DNA of 64,000 nt from Gammaproteobacteria bacterium (GTDB lineage Bacteria; Pseudomonadota; Gammaproteobacteria; Pseudomonadales; Azotimanducaceae): the NCBI GenBank assembly GCA_009839505.1, contig VXPO01000155.1, forward strand, positions 101,905-165,904, read 5' to 3'. The notes below the pieces were generated by a model. The model was not told the origin of the DNA and did not search any database. It saw nothing but the letters and a program-made list of their open reading frames with translations. Both the position numbers and the translations under genes were made by a program. This document shows positions 53,637 through 62,627 of this stretch, piece by piece. Numbering within the stretch: position 1 is the stretch's first letter; each line of letters begins with the position of its first letter.

Positions 53637-54790
53637 TCGGGCAATCCGAGGACGCGCTTGGCGATGATGTTGCGCTGGATCTCGTTGCTGCCGCTGTAGA
53701 TCGAGGCGGCGCGGTTGGCGAGGAACGTCCGCGTGTCGCCGACCTCGCTGGCATCGAAGCCGTCGCCTTCCCAGCCGAGTCCCTGGGTGCCGCGCATCTC
53801 CACCAAGAGCGAGGACTTGTCCTGCTGGAGTTCGGTGCCGTACATCTTGAAGATCGAAGTCGCGGGTCCCGGGGTGCGCCCGTCCTTCGCCTCCTCGACG
53901 GTGCGGCGCTGGGTCAGGCGAAACGCCCGGTCGTTGATGTTGTGCTCCACGATGCGCGCCCGCAGGGCATCGTCCGCGATTCGCCCGTCCCGCTCACCGG
54001 CGTACGCCTTCGCACGACCTTCCAGCGTCGGTCCCGCCTCGCGTACGGCGGCCCCGCCGACCAGCGACGCCATGCTGCCCCGTTCGAACTGCAGCAGCCG
54101 CTTGCCGATGGTCCAGCCCTTGTTGAGCTCGCCGACCAGATCCTCCTTCTTGGCGATGGCGTCGTCGAAGAAGGTCTCGCAGAACGGCGAACTGCCACTG
54201 ATCAGGCGAATCGGCTTCACCGTCACACCCGGCTGGCGCATGGTGAGCAGCACGAAGCTGATACCCTCGTGTTTCGGCACGTCGGGGTCGGTACGCACGA
54301 GTGCGAACATCCAGTCGGCGAACTGCGCGCCGGAAGTCCAGATCTTCTGCCCGTTGATGACGAAGTGGTCGCCGTTGTCCACGGCGCGCGTGCGCAGGCT
54401 CGCGAGATCCGAACCCGAACTCGGCTCGCTGTAGCCCTGGCACCAGTTGACCTCGCCACGCACGATCGGCGGGATGTGGCGCTGTTTCTGGTCTTCGGTA
54501 CCGAGTTCGAGCAGGGTCGGGCCGATCAGGGACAGCCCCATGCCGCCGAAGGGTACGCCGGCGCGAACCCGACGCAGTTCCTGGATCAGGATCATGTACT
54601 GCTCGTTGTCGAGGCCGCCACCCCCGTACTCGGTCGGCCATGTCGGTGCCGACCAGCCCCGCTCGATCAACCGGTCGCGCCACAGGCGTTGGTCGTCGCG
54701 GTTTCCGCCGCCACCGGCGCGTGCGCCCGGCGGGCAGTATTCGTCCAACCAGTCGCGGGTCTCGGCGCGGAAGTCCTCCAGAGCTGACAT
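53633..54790 (-). CDS. Acyl-CoA dehydrogenase family protein
   Basis: 385 residues from MSALEDFRAE, behind a GAGGAGGGG site. WCQGYSEPSSGSDLASLRTRA and FVINGQKIWTSGAQFADW form the flavin region. Near the C-terminus come GDTRTFLANRAASIYSGSNEIQRNIIAKRVLGLP. The usual catalytic Glu is expected around the YSGSNEIQR segment, where Gly or Ser stands before it, as in several ACAD subfamilies that use another residue. Substrate chain length unknown. Linked to the S9 peptidase gene only by overlap. Confidence 0.9.
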   Translation of the reverse strand: MSALEDFRAETRDWLDEYCPPGARAGGGGNRDDQRLWRDRLIERGWSAPTWPTEYGGGGLDNEQYMILIQELRRVRAGVPFGGMGLSLIGPTLLELGTEDQKQRHIPPIVRGEVNWCQGYSEPSSGSDLASLRTRAVDNGDHFVINGQKIWTSGAQFADWMFALVRTDPDVPKHEGISFVLLTMRQPGVTVKPIRLISGSSPFCETFFDDAIAKKEDLVGELNKGWTIGKRLLQFERGSMASLVGGAAVREAGPTLEGRAKAYAGERDGRIADDALRARIVEHNINDRAFRLTQRRTVEEAKDGRTPGPATSIFKMYGTELQQDKSSLLVEMRGTQGLGWEGDGFDASEVGDTRTFLANRAASIYSGSNEIQRNIIAKRVLGLPD

Positions 54791-54883
54791 GGCCCCTCCT
54801 CTTGCTCTCGGGCAGTCCACAAGCATCAGCGATGCCCGCGCAAAACTCAACAATCGGGCCGTGCCGCGCATCGACGGCGGCGG

Positions 54884-54889
54884 TAAACT
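54884..54889 (+). promoter_or_regulatory. -10 element close to the DsbA-like start
   Basis: TAAACT, eight bases before the ATG at 54898, no ribosome site between. Consistent with a leaderless transcript; the -35 is unclear. Confidence 0.35.
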
Positions 54890-54897
54890 GCCGATCC

Positions 54898-55566
54898 ATG
54901 GTCAAGCGTAGGGACAACGTCGCGAAGATCCGCGGAGCCATTCTGGCGGCCGTCGGTGTGCTGGTCGCCGTGGTCGTCGGCTATGGTCTCTACCACGCAC
55001 TCGGACTCGGCGGTTTCGACAACGGGGAAGCCTACATCGAGCTGGACGCGCCGGACGGTACCGGCGACGTCGAGGTGGTGGCGTACTTCTCCTACGTCTG
55101 TCCCCACTGCCGGAGCCTGGAGAGGCTGTTGGACGGCTGGGAGCGTGGCCTGCCCGAAGGTGTCGTCCTTGAGCGCGTTCACGTCGCCTATTCAGAGTCC
55201 AATCGACTGTACGCCAAGGCCCACCGTGCCTTGGAACGACATGGGGCTGCGGAGGAAAACCGCGACCGTCTATTCCACGCGATCCACGACCGCAACCGCG
55301 TATTCAACACCCCCGGCGAACTGGCTGACTTTGTCGACGGCCACGGCATCGACCGGGCGACGTTCCTGCGCACCGCGGGATCGCCGCGGATCGGCCGCGA
55401 GGTCGCAGCCGCGGAGCGCCGCTTCGTCGCCCTCGGTCTCACCAACGTCCCCAACCTGGTCGTCGACAACAAGTACATCATCAACATGGGCGCGGGACGC
55501 AAGCAGGCGCTGGACGCTACCGAGGATCTTGTCCGGAAACTCGCGGCCGAACGCACCCGCGACTAG
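54898..55566 (+). CDS. DsbA-like periplasmic thiol:disulfide oxidoreductase
   Basis: 222 residues. Basic N-terminus and one membrane or signal segment (AILAAVGVLVAVVVGYGLY), then FSYVCPHCRSLE with the active CPHC (Cys68/71) typical of DsbA, and the cis-Pro TNVPNLVVDNKY. The helical insert between them matches DsbA in size. It catalyses disulfide formation in exported proteins. A membrane partner DsbB is not seen. The DsbD fusion at 2631 would serve the opposing, reducing pathway. Confidence 0.9.
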   Translation: MVKRRDNVAKIRGAILAAVGVLVAVVVGYGLYHALGLGGFDNGEAYIELDAPDGTGDVEVVAYFSYVCPHCRSLERLLDGWERGLPEGVVLERVHVAYSESNRLYAKAHRALERHGAAEENRDRLFHAIHDRNRVFNTPGELADFVDGHGIDRATFLRTAGSPRIGREVAAAERRFVALGLTNVPNLVVDNKYIINMGAGRKQALDATEDLVRKLAAERTRD

Positions 55567-55745
55567 CAAGCCTTGAGCAAGTCGTACCGGTTGCCCAGAG
55601 TCATGAACGTAGGGGCGACCGCGCTCCCTGGCGGGTGCGTTGTGGTCGTCCGTGCCAGTCACCGCACGGCATCGGTTGGCCAGGATGGGCGACCACAGCG
55701 CCCCAGGGCGCGTGCGGTCCCCTACCGCGGTCTGAGGGGCACTAG
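55567..55745. repeat. Dispersed repeat, family A copy 5 (inverted)
   Basis: GAACGTAGGGGCGACC near the left; on the minus strand the core reads TGTGGTCGCCC, CCTGGCCAACCGATGCCG, GTGCGGTGACTGGCACG, closely matching copy 4. It occupies nearly all of the gap between the dsbA-like gene and mrcB; a further GTCCCCTACC edge lies at the right. Confidence 0.75.
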
Positions 55746-55749
55746 CTAG

Positions 55750-58083
55750 ATGGCCCGCCGCAAAGCGCAAGCGGCGCGCACCAAGCGACCCTCCCGACGA
55801 ACGCGCTCGAAACGGAAGGCCACCGGACCCAGGAGGCGCAAGGGACGCCTATGGAGGGTGCTCGGCAAGCTCTTCGCCGGCGTCCTGCTTGTTGGACTCA
55901 TCGTCGCGATCGCCATCGGGGCGTATCTCGTGGTCCTGGACCGCGAAATCACCGGTCGCTTCGAGGGCCGGCGATGGTCTCTGCCTGCCCGTGTGTACGC
56001 GGCTCCCATGGCGCTGTACGCCGGCCTCCGGTCCACGCCCGACGAACTGGCCATGGAGCTCAGACGCCTCGGCTACCGCGAGACCACGGGTAGCCACCCG
56101 GCGGTGGGTCGGTACGTCGTCGGCCCGTACCGGGTTCGGGCCACGCTGCGTCCGTTCCACTTCGCCGATGCCCGACGGTCCACGCTGCCGGTCACGATCG
56201 ACTTCGGCGCAGGCCGAATCGTCGAGGTTACGGGGCCTCACGGACCGCTCAGCTACGTCCGCCTCGAGCCCGCAATCATCGGCAGCTTCTTCCCATCGCA
56301 CGGCGAGGACCGACTGGTGGTCGCGCCCGACGAGACCCCGGCGCTACTCATCGAAACCCTTAAGGCAGTGGAGGACCGCAACTTCGACACCCACCCCGGC
56401 TTCGACATCCGCGGCATCCTGCGCGCCGTATGGGCGAACGTGCGCGCCGGTGAGATCGCCCAGGGCGGCAGCACACTGACCCAGCAGTTGGTGCGGTCGT
56501 ACTATCTCGACAACCGCCCGACGCTGACGCGCAAGCTCAACGAAGTCGCCATGGCGGTGATCCTCGACGCCCGGTTCGAGAAGGCGGACCTGATGAACGC
56601 CTACGTCAACGAGATCTTCCTCGGCCAGGACGGTGCGCGCGCCATCCACGGCTTCGGGCTCGGCAGCTTCTTCTACTTCAACAAACCGCTGCTGGAACTC
56701 GACGCCCACGAGATCGCCCTGCTTGTGGCGGTCATCAACGGGCCCTCGTTCTACAACCCGTTCCGCCACCCGGAACGGGCCAAGGGTCGGCGCGACCTCG
56801 TCCTCAACACGATGCGCGATCTCGAACTCATCGGCCAGCGACTGTTCGAGGACGCCGTGGCACGACCCCTGGCGGTGGCGAGGAACCGCAGCGGCGGACG
56901 CTACTACCCGGCGTTCATGGATCTCGTCCGCATCGAGCTTGCCAAGGACTACGACCGCAAGACACTGTCCGCCGAAGGGCTTGCGATCCACACGACATTG
57001 GATCCCAGGGTCCAGGAACGGGCCGAACAGGCGGTGGTCACCACCCTTGCGTCCATCGAGCGTGATCGCCAGTTGCCCGAGGACACGTTGGAAGCCGCCG
57101 TCGTGGTCCGCGCCAGCCAGACTGGCGACATCAAGGCCGTGGTCGGGGGCCGGCTTCCTGGCCGCCAAGGGTTCAACCGCGCACTGAACGCCAAGCGCCA
57201 GGTCGGTTCCCTCATCAAGCCCTTCGTCTACCTCGCCGCCATCGAGTCGGAACGCTACCACCTCGCGTCGCCGGTCGAGGACACCGAGTTGACACTTCCC
57301 GAGTTCGACGACTGGACGCCCACCAACGCCAATGACGAATATCGGGGCACCGTGCCTCTCGTCCACGCACTTGCCGAGTCGCTGAACGTCGCCACCGTAC
57401 GTGTCGGCATGGACTTGGGCGTCGCCGGCATCGCGGAGCGAATCGCCGAGCTCAACGACAACGTGCCCACGGCCTATCCATCCCTGCTGCTTGGTGCCTA
57501 CGACGCGTCGCCGTACGAGATGTCCGAAGCCTACGCGATGCTGGCGGGCGGCGGCTTCAAGACGCCGGCGAAGACTGTCACCGCGGTGATCGACGCCTTC
57601 GGCGGCACGGTCAAGCGGTATCCCATCGACGTCAAGCAGGTCGCGGATCCCGTGGCGATCTCCACCCTGACCCGCGCGCTACAGGTCGCCATGTCCCGCG
57701 GCACCGGCAAGCGCTCGCCCTTGGCGCGTTCCGGCGTCGCTGGCAAGACGGGTTCGTCCGACGACTTCCGCGACAGTTGGTACGCCGGCTACGACGCCGA
57801 CACGCTCACCGTGGTCTGGGTCGGGCGCGATGACAACAACTCGCATGGCCTGTCGGGATCCCGCGGCGCCCTGGTCGTCTGGGACGCGTTCATGGCCGAC
57901 ACGGACGTCGAGCCCGCTCTCACCGGTGATGCCCAGTACATCGCCATCGACTACGACACCGGTCTGCGCGCCCGACCGGGGTGCGGCGATGTCGTCGAGG
58001 TGCCGTTGCCCGCCGGAACAGAGTTGCGTTGGAAGCCGGGTTGCCGGCCCTTGCGCGACCGTGTGAGGGCGATCTTCGATTGA
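55750..58083 (+). CDS. mrcB: Penicillin-binding protein 1B (bifunctional murein synthase)
   Basis: 777 residues. The basic cytoplasmic tail (KRPSRRTRSKRKATGPRRRK) and single anchor (VLLVGLIVAIAIGAYLVVL) are followed by a UB2H-like domain (RWSLPARVYAAPMALYAG). The glycosyltransferase has VEDRNFDTHPGFD (Glu208), GGSTLTQQLVRSYYL and RKLNEVAMAVILDARF. The transpeptidase has SLIK (Ser487), SLN and KTG (Lys666). It polymerises and crosslinks peptidoglycan and is inhibited by beta-lactams. Its TGA overlaps a possible TTG start of the lipoprotein gene. Confidence 0.94.
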   Translation: MARRKAQAARTKRPSRRTRSKRKATGPRRRKGRLWRVLGKLFAGVLLVGLIVAIAIGAYLVVLDREITGRFEGRRWSLPARVYAAPMALYAGLRSTPDELAMELRRLGYRETTGSHPAVGRYVVGPYRVRATLRPFHFADARRSTLPVTIDFGAGRIVEVTGPHGPLSYVRLEPAIIGSFFPSHGEDRLVVAPDETPALLIETLKAVEDRNFDTHPGFDIRGILRAVWANVRAGEIAQGGSTLTQQLVRSYYLDNRPTLTRKLNEVAMAVILDARFEKADLMNAYVNEIFLGQDGARAIHGFGLGSFFYFNKPLLELDAHEIALLVAVINGPSFYNPFRHPERAKGRRDLVLNTMRDLELIGQRLFEDAVARPLAVARNRSGGRYYPAFMDLVRIELAKDYDRKTLSAEGLAIHTTLDPRVQERAEQAVVTTLASIERDRQLPEDTLEAAVVVRASQTGDIKAVVGGRLPGRQGFNRALNAKRQVGSLIKPFVYLAAIESERYHLASPVEDTELTLPEFDDWTPTNANDEYRGTVPLVHALAESLNVATVRVGMDLGVAGIAERIAELNDNVPTAYPSLLLGAYDASPYEMSEAYAMLAGGGFKTPAKTVTAVIDAFGGTVKRYPIDVKQVADPVAISTLTRALQVAMSRGTGKRSPLARSGVAGKTGSSDDFRDSWYAGYDADTLTVVWVGRDDNNSHGLSGSRGALVVWDAFMADTDVEPALTGDAQYIAIDYDTGLRARPGCGDVVEVPLPAGTELRWKPGCRPLRDRVRAIFD

Positions 58084-58139
58084 CTGGGCAGCCTGGCCGC
58101 GCCACGCTGTCGGCCATGCGGACGCGCAGCGAATGTTCC

Positions 58140-58751
58140 ATGAACGACGGCGTGGCTGGCCCGGAGGCTGCACACCGAAAGCGGCGCGAACCTGCGCACA
58201 GCGATAGCCAGGGCGCGTCGTTGCCAACGCGGTCGGGAACGGATGGGTGGCGCTACGGGATCATCCTGCTGGTCGGACTCCTGGTGAGCGCCTGCGCCGG
58301 GCAGGGGCCTTCGACGCCGGCTCCGGTCGTGGTGCCGGCGCCGACGCCCGAGCCAGTCCCGGTGCCTCCGCCACCTCCGTCCATCGAGCCCGTGCGCGTG
58401 GAACCGCCGCCTTCCCCGGTGGAACCGGCCTCCACCATCACGCAGGCCCTGGTGGAGGAAGCCTCCCGATTCGTACAGGCGGGTTCGCCCGGCGAGGCGG
58501 CTGCCGCCATCGAAGAAGCGATCCGCGTCGAACCGCGACGCCCCGAACTCTGGCTCCAACTCGCCGCATTACGGCTCCAAGAGGGTCTGCCGGCGAACGC
58601 CGAGCAGAACGCGCGCAAGGCGCTCTTGTTCGTGCGTCGCGGTAGCCAGGAGGAACGTAACGCGTGGCTTCTGATTGCCGACGCACGCGCCGCTCAAGGG
58701 GACGTGGCTGGAGCGGATGCCATCCGCGACCAGTGGATCGCCAGTCCATAG
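58140..58751 (+). CDS. TPR-containing lipoprotein
   Basis: About 203 residues from ATG 58140; ATG 58116 and TTG 58080 are also in frame. A hydrophobic run IILLVGLLVSAC ends in a lipobox Cys, giving an unusually long about 45-residue N-terminus, so the real start may be later or non-ATG. A Pro-rich linker (APTPEPVPVPPPPPS) precedes tetratricopeptide units (AAAAIEEAIRVEPRRPELWLQLAALRLQEG). It resembles lipoproteins that partner class A PBPs, such as LpoB or YbgF-like scaffolds. Adjacency to mrcB suggests a cell-wall role. Confidence 0.75.
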   Translation: MNDGVAGPEAAHRKRREPAHSDSQGASLPTRSGTDGWRYGIILLVGLLVSACAGQGPSTPAPVVVPAPTPEPVPVPPPPPSIEPVRVEPPPSPVEPASTITQALVEEASRFVQAGSPGEAAAAIEEAIRVEPRRPELWLQLAALRLQEGLPANAEQNARKALLFVRRGSQEERNAWLLIADARAAQGDVAGADAIRDQWIASP

Positions 58752-58788
58752 CAGTCCTTGCCCGTTTGGAATGTCTGCTCCTCTCCCG

Positions 58789-58850
58789 AGGATGGGTGTC
58801 CCTTTTTTCTCGAAGGGTGGATGTCCCTTTTTCCCCAAGGGTCGCCCCTA
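58789..58850. repeat. Repeated GGTG-TCCC-T-run motifs between convergent genes
   Basis: GGATGGGTGTCCCTTTTTTC and GGTGGATGTCCCTTTTTCC are near-direct repeats; each has CCCTT/AAGGG pairing and a T-run, so they may terminate the lipoprotein transcript. The right edge, GGGTCGCCCCTAC, is family A sequence and supplies the minus-strand TAG stop of glcF. The blocks also match 32330-32378 inverted. Confidence 0.5.
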
Positions 58851-60008
58851 CTCCAGCAGTTCTAGCCAATGAACGACCGGGACGTCGACCGCATCGTCCA
58901 AATGGGTCTGGCATCCGATGTTGGCCGTGGCGATCACCTCGGGTTCGTGGCGGGTCAATTCCCGGGCCTTGCGACGCTTGAGTTCGCCCGCCAGGTCCGG
59001 CTGCAGCAGGCTGTAGGATCCCGCCGAACCGCAGCACAGGTGGGCGTCCGCGACGGAAGTGAGTTCGTAGCCGGCGGCCTTCAGAATGCGCTCCACCAAC
59101 CCGGTGAGGCGTTGACCGTGCTGCAGTGTACAAGGCGGGTGCCACGCCACGCGCTGCACCTTGCGGTCGCCAACCGCCCGTTTGCTGAATTCGAAGTCCG
59201 CCAGCACCTCCGCCACGTCGCGGACCTTGCTGGCGAACGCCACCGCGTCGGGTGCGTCGAGCAGACGCCCGTAGTCCTTGAGGGTGACGCCGCAGCCGCT
59301 GGCCGTGGACACGATCGCCTCCGCGCCGGCAAGGTCCGCGGCGTTACGCCGCATGACCGCTTCGGCGGTCGCCGTACGGCCGAGATGCAGGGCTAGTCCG
59401 CCGCAACACCGTTCGCCGGCGGAGACGAACGGCGCCATGCCGCGGGCTTCGAGGAGTCGCGCCAGATGGGCGTTCACCTCCGGCGTGACCACGCGCTGCA
59501 CGCATCCTTGCCAGAGCAGAATCCGACCCTTGTCCGGCAGGGAACCGACTCGCGGCGCCGGCCGCAACAGGCGCCGGTAGCGGCGCGGCATCAGTCCGCG
59601 CACCAATGAACCCAAGGCCACCAAGGGCTTGAGGATGCGCGGATTCGGCACGATGTTCAGAATCAAGCGCTGCAGCCATCCTCGGTTCGGCCGCTGCTCT
59701 TCAAGGATCTCCCGGCCGATCTCGGCCAGTTCGCCGTAGCGAACGCCCGAGGGACAGGTGGTCTCGCAACCCCGGCAGGTGAGGCAACGGTCGAGATGGG
59801 TTCGGGCCACGGCGTTGGCCTCGCCGGTCTCGAGCATCCCCTTGATCAGGTAGATGCGTCCGCGTGGTCCGTCGAGCTCGTCGCCCCTCACCCCGAACGT
59901 CGGGCAGGTCGCATTGCACATGCCGCAGTGCACGCAGGTGCGCAGGATCGCGTCCGCGCGCTGTCCTCGGTCGGTCGCCAGGGTGTCCGCGGGAATTGCG
60001 GTCTGCAT
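58848..60008 (-). CDS. glcF: Glycolate oxidase iron-sulfur subunit GlcF
   Basis: 386 residues. Two 4Fe-4S motifs: Cys25, 28, 31, 35 (CVHCGMCNATCP) and Cys75, 78, 81, 85 (CLTCRGCETTCP). Two cysteine-rich CCG domains follow (ERCCGGLALHLG, HPPCTLQH, LCCGSAGSYSLL). It takes electrons from the GlcD/GlcE flavoproteins and passes them to the quinone pool. Last of a tight three-gene set; ATG overlaps the glcE stop by one base. The TAG stop is inside a repeat edge. Confidence 0.93.
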   Translation of the reverse strand: MQTAIPADTLATDRGQRADAILRTCVHCGMCNATCPTFGVRGDELDGPRGRIYLIKGMLETGEANAVARTHLDRCLTCRGCETTCPSGVRYGELAEIGREILEEQRPNRGWLQRLILNIVPNPRILKPLVALGSLVRGLMPRRYRRLLRPAPRVGSLPDKGRILLWQGCVQRVVTPEVNAHLARLLEARGMAPFVSAGERCCGGLALHLGRTATAEAVMRRNAADLAGAEAIVSTASGCGVTLKDYGRLLDAPDAVAFASKVRDVAEVLADFEFSKRAVGDRKVQRVAWHPPCTLQHGQRLTGLVERILKAAGYELTSVADAHLCCGSAGSYSLLQPDLAGELKRRKARELTRHEPEVIATANIGCQTHLDDAVDVPVVHWLELLE

Positions 60009-61024
60009 CAGCCGTTCATTCCCGGGTTGAAGATGCCATGCGGATCGAAAGCATCCTTGATGCGCGCGGTGTACTTGGCGGTGGCAGCATCCGCCGCTGG
60101 CCGGCGCTGCGTACGCTCGCCGGGCATGAGAACCGTGGCCTGGGTGCCGTCCGGAAGATCCTCCGGTTCACCGTGAAGCCAAGCTTGGCAACCAGCCCAT
60201 TCGATCAACGCGGATTCGTCGTCGAAGCGGCAACCCCGCGGCAGGGTGAGGCGCGTCACCGTCCCGTCGGTCTCGAAGAACGCATGCCCGTGGTCGCGCG
60301 CCGCCGCCCAGATATCCGGGTCGCCCGTTTCGCGCAGTCCCATTTCGTCGCGCGCGCTTGCCACGCCCATCGCACTGCCGGAGAGCCGGACATGCAGTAC
60401 GCCGCCGACATGGCAGGTACCCGTGATTGGCAACGGCGCCCGCGCCCAGCGGCGGTTCAACTCCCCGGCTTCGGCCGCGCTGCACGCCCGGCAAAACGTC
60501 TCCTCGGACTCGGGCGCGGGCAAGAGTCGCACACTCGCGGAGAGGATGACGCCGAGCGTGCCCCATGCCCCCGTCATCAGCCTAGACACATCGTAGCCGG
60601 CGACGTTCTTCATCACGCTGCCACCGAAGCGCAAACGTTGGCCCCGCCCGTTGACGATCTCCACGCCGAGAACGGCGTCGCGCACACTGCCCCGCCAAGG
60701 ACGCGCGGGCCCCGACAAGCCGCTGGCGACGGCTCCGCCCAAAGTGCCGACACCGCCGTAGCGAGGTGGGTCGAACGGTAGGATCTGGCCCTGCTCCGCC
60801 AGTTCGCTGGTCAGGTCCGCCAGGGAAGTTCCCGCCAACGCCGTGACGACGAGTTCCTCGGGCCGGTAGTCGACGATACCGCTGTGCTCCGAGGTGGAGA
60901 GCCTCACCTCCCCGTCGGGCGCGCCGTAGCGTACTTTGCTGCCATGACCAACGATGGCCATCGTGGACCCCTCGCGTAGGCAGTCCGCGACCAAGGCCAA
61001 GAGGCGTTCGGAGTCGTCCGGCAT
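60008..61024 (-). CDS. glcE: Glycolate oxidase FAD-binding subunit GlcE
   Basis: 338 residues, smaller than GlcD. FAD-binding type 4 motifs MAIVGHGSKVRYG and YGGVGTLGGAVASGLSGPAR, then FGGSVMKNVAGYDVSRLMTGAWGTLGVI, characteristic of GlcE. It lies 13 bp after glcD and forms the glycolate-oxidising complex with GlcD and GlcF. The C-terminus reads DAFDPHGIFNPGMNG as in the family. Confidence 0.93.
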   Translation of the reverse strand: MPDDSERLLALVADCLREGSTMAIVGHGSKVRYGAPDGEVRLSTSEHSGIVDYRPEELVVTALAGTSLADLTSELAEQGQILPFDPPRYGGVGTLGGAVASGLSGPARPWRGSVRDAVLGVEIVNGRGQRLRFGGSVMKNVAGYDVSRLMTGAWGTLGVILSASVRLLPAPESEETFCRACSAAEAGELNRRWARAPLPITGTCHVGGVLHVRLSGSAMGVASARDEMGLRETGDPDIWAAARDHGHAFFETDGTVTRLTLPRGCRFDDESALIEWAGCQAWLHGEPEDLPDGTQATVLMPGERTQRRPAADAATAKYTARIKDAFDPHGIFNPGMNG

Positions 61025-61037
61025 CTCAACGTCGCGT

Positions 61038-62489
61038 TCAGAAACGTTCCAGTTCGGGATGCGGCAGGCGACCGTGGTGGACGTGCATGCCGCCCAGTTC
61101 CGAGCAGCGCGCCAAGGTCGGGATCGCCTTGCCCGGATTCATCAATCCCGCCGGGTCGAACGCCGCCTTCAAGGCATGGAACTGCGCGAGCTCGGCATCG
61201 TTGAACTGCACGCACATCTGATCGAGCTTCTCAACGCCGACGCCGTGTTCCCCGGTCACCGTGCCGCCGACCTCGACGCACAGCTCCAGAATCCGTCCCC
61301 CCAGCGTCTCGGCCCGTTCCAGTTGATCGCCCTCGTTGGCGTCGAACAGGATCAACGGATGCAGGTTGCCGTCGCCCGCGTGGAAGACGTTGGCGACCTG
61401 CAGACCGGCCTCGTCCGCCAGCCGGCCTATACATAGGAGCACGCCTGCCAGTTCGCCACGAGGGATCGTGCCGTCCATGCAGTAGTAGTCCGGGGCGATG
61501 CGGCCCATGGCGGGAAACGCCGACTTGCGTCCCTTCCACAACCGCTCCTGCTCGGCCTCTTCCACCGCCACCCGCACGACAGCGCCATGGGACTCGAGCA
61601 CCGTGCGGACGCGTGCCGCGTCGTGCTCGACCTCATCCCCCGTGCCGTCGAGTTCACACAGCAGGATCGCGGCGGCATCACGTGGATAGCCGGCGGCCGC
61701 GAAGTCCTCCGCCGCCCGGATCGACGGGTTGTCCATCATCTCGAGCCCCGCCGGGATGATCCCTTCGGCGATGATCGCGCCCACGGCGCGGCCGGCGTCC
61801 TCCACATCGTCGAAGGATCCCAGCAGAACGCGCTTGGCCGTGGGCAATGGAAGGAGCTTGACGGTGACCTCGGTGACCACCCCGAGCATCCCTTCCGATC
61901 CCATCATGACGGCGAGCAGATCGAAGCCCGGCAGCTCCAGCCCCTTGCCGCCGATCACCAGTTCGTCCCCCTCGAAAGTCTGCACGACGAGCCCGGTGAC
62001 GTTGTGCACCGTGAGACCGTACTTCAGGCAGTGCACGCCGCCGGAGTTCTCCGCGACGTTGCCGCCGATGCTGCAGGCAAGCTGCGACGACGGGTCGGGC
62101 GCGTAGTACAGGCCATGCTCCCGCACCGCCTGGCTGATGGCGAGGTTGGTGACGCCCGGTTCCACCGTGGCGGTGCAAGCGTCGAGATCCACCTCCTTGA
62201 TGCGGTTCATCTTGGTCAGCGCGAGGAGCACGCCGTTCTTCAACGGACGGGCACCGCCCGAGAGCCCCGTGCCGGCGCCCCGGGTGACGACCGGGACGCC
62301 GTGCTCACGGCAGATGCCCAGCACGGTGCGCACCTGCTCGACGTCCTCCGGCAAGGCCACCGCCCAGGGAGTCTCTCGAATCGCGGTCAGGCCATCGGTC
62401 TCGAAGGGTCTGACCGCGTGCTCGCCGGTGACCAGGCCCCCGGCTGGCAGACCGGCTTCGAGTCGTTCGAGAACGCGGGTATTCGACAT
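61038..62489 (-). CDS. glcD: Glycolate oxidase subunit GlcD (FAD-linked)
   Basis: 483 residues from MSNTRVLERL; a TTG four codons upstream is less likely. FAD domain VPVVTRGAGTGLSGGARP, SSQLACSIGGNVAENSGGVHCLKYG and DLLAVMMGSEGMLGVVTEVTVKLLP. C-terminal metal/substrate residues are in ANVFHAGDGNLHPLILF and GTVTGEHGVGVEKLDQM. It oxidises glycolate or D-lactate to the 2-oxo acid. Head of the glcDEF operon; it is divergent from the pyrC gene, with a GATAAT about 26 bases upstream. Confidence 0.94.
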   Translation of the reverse strand: MSNTRVLERLEAGLPAGGLVTGEHAVRPFETDGLTAIRETPWAVALPEDVEQVRTVLGICREHGVPVVTRGAGTGLSGGARPLKNGVLLALTKMNRIKEVDLDACTATVEPGVTNLAISQAVREHGLYYAPDPSSQLACSIGGNVAENSGGVHCLKYGLTVHNVTGLVVQTFEGDELVIGGKGLELPGFDLLAVMMGSEGMLGVVTEVTVKLLPLPTAKRVLLGSFDDVEDAGRAVGAIIAEGIIPAGLEMMDNPSIRAAEDFAAAGYPRDAAAILLCELDGTGDEVEHDAARVRTVLESHGAVVRVAVEEAEQERLWKGRKSAFPAMGRIAPDYYCMDGTIPRGELAGVLLCIGRLADEAGLQVANVFHAGDGNLHPLILFDANEGDQLERAETLGGRILELCVEVGGTVTGEHGVGVEKLDQMCVQFNDAELAQFHALKAAFDPAGLMNPGKAIPTLARCSELGGMHVHHGRLPHPELERF

Positions 62490-62586
62490 CGGAAATCCCA
62501 AACTTGATCGTGGGGATTATCACCCGTTTCGCCTCTGCCGACCGCGACGGCAAGCGAATCAGCCAAGCGGTCGTCGGCGCGAACGC

Positions 62587-62592
62587 TATAAT
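62587..62592 (+). promoter_or_regulatory. Consensus -10 box upstream of the dihydroorotase gene
   Basis: A perfect TATAAT in GC-rich surroundings, 35 bases before the GTG start at 62628. The -35 is not evident (CAAGCG at 17 bp spacing). Confidence 0.45.
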
Positions 62593-62627
62593 CGTCCGCA
62601 CTCCACCGTATCGGCAGGCTAAGTGTC

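Noticed and set aside
57981..58115. Extended start of the TPR lipoprotein into mrcB
   Set aside because: It would overlap the mrcB 3' end by 100 bp and lengthen an already long leader; a start at or after 58080 is more likely.
60308..60325. AGATATCCGGGT in glcE resembling the MITE end
   Set aside because: The match breaks before CTAG and the sequence encodes part of the enzyme; no inverted partner.
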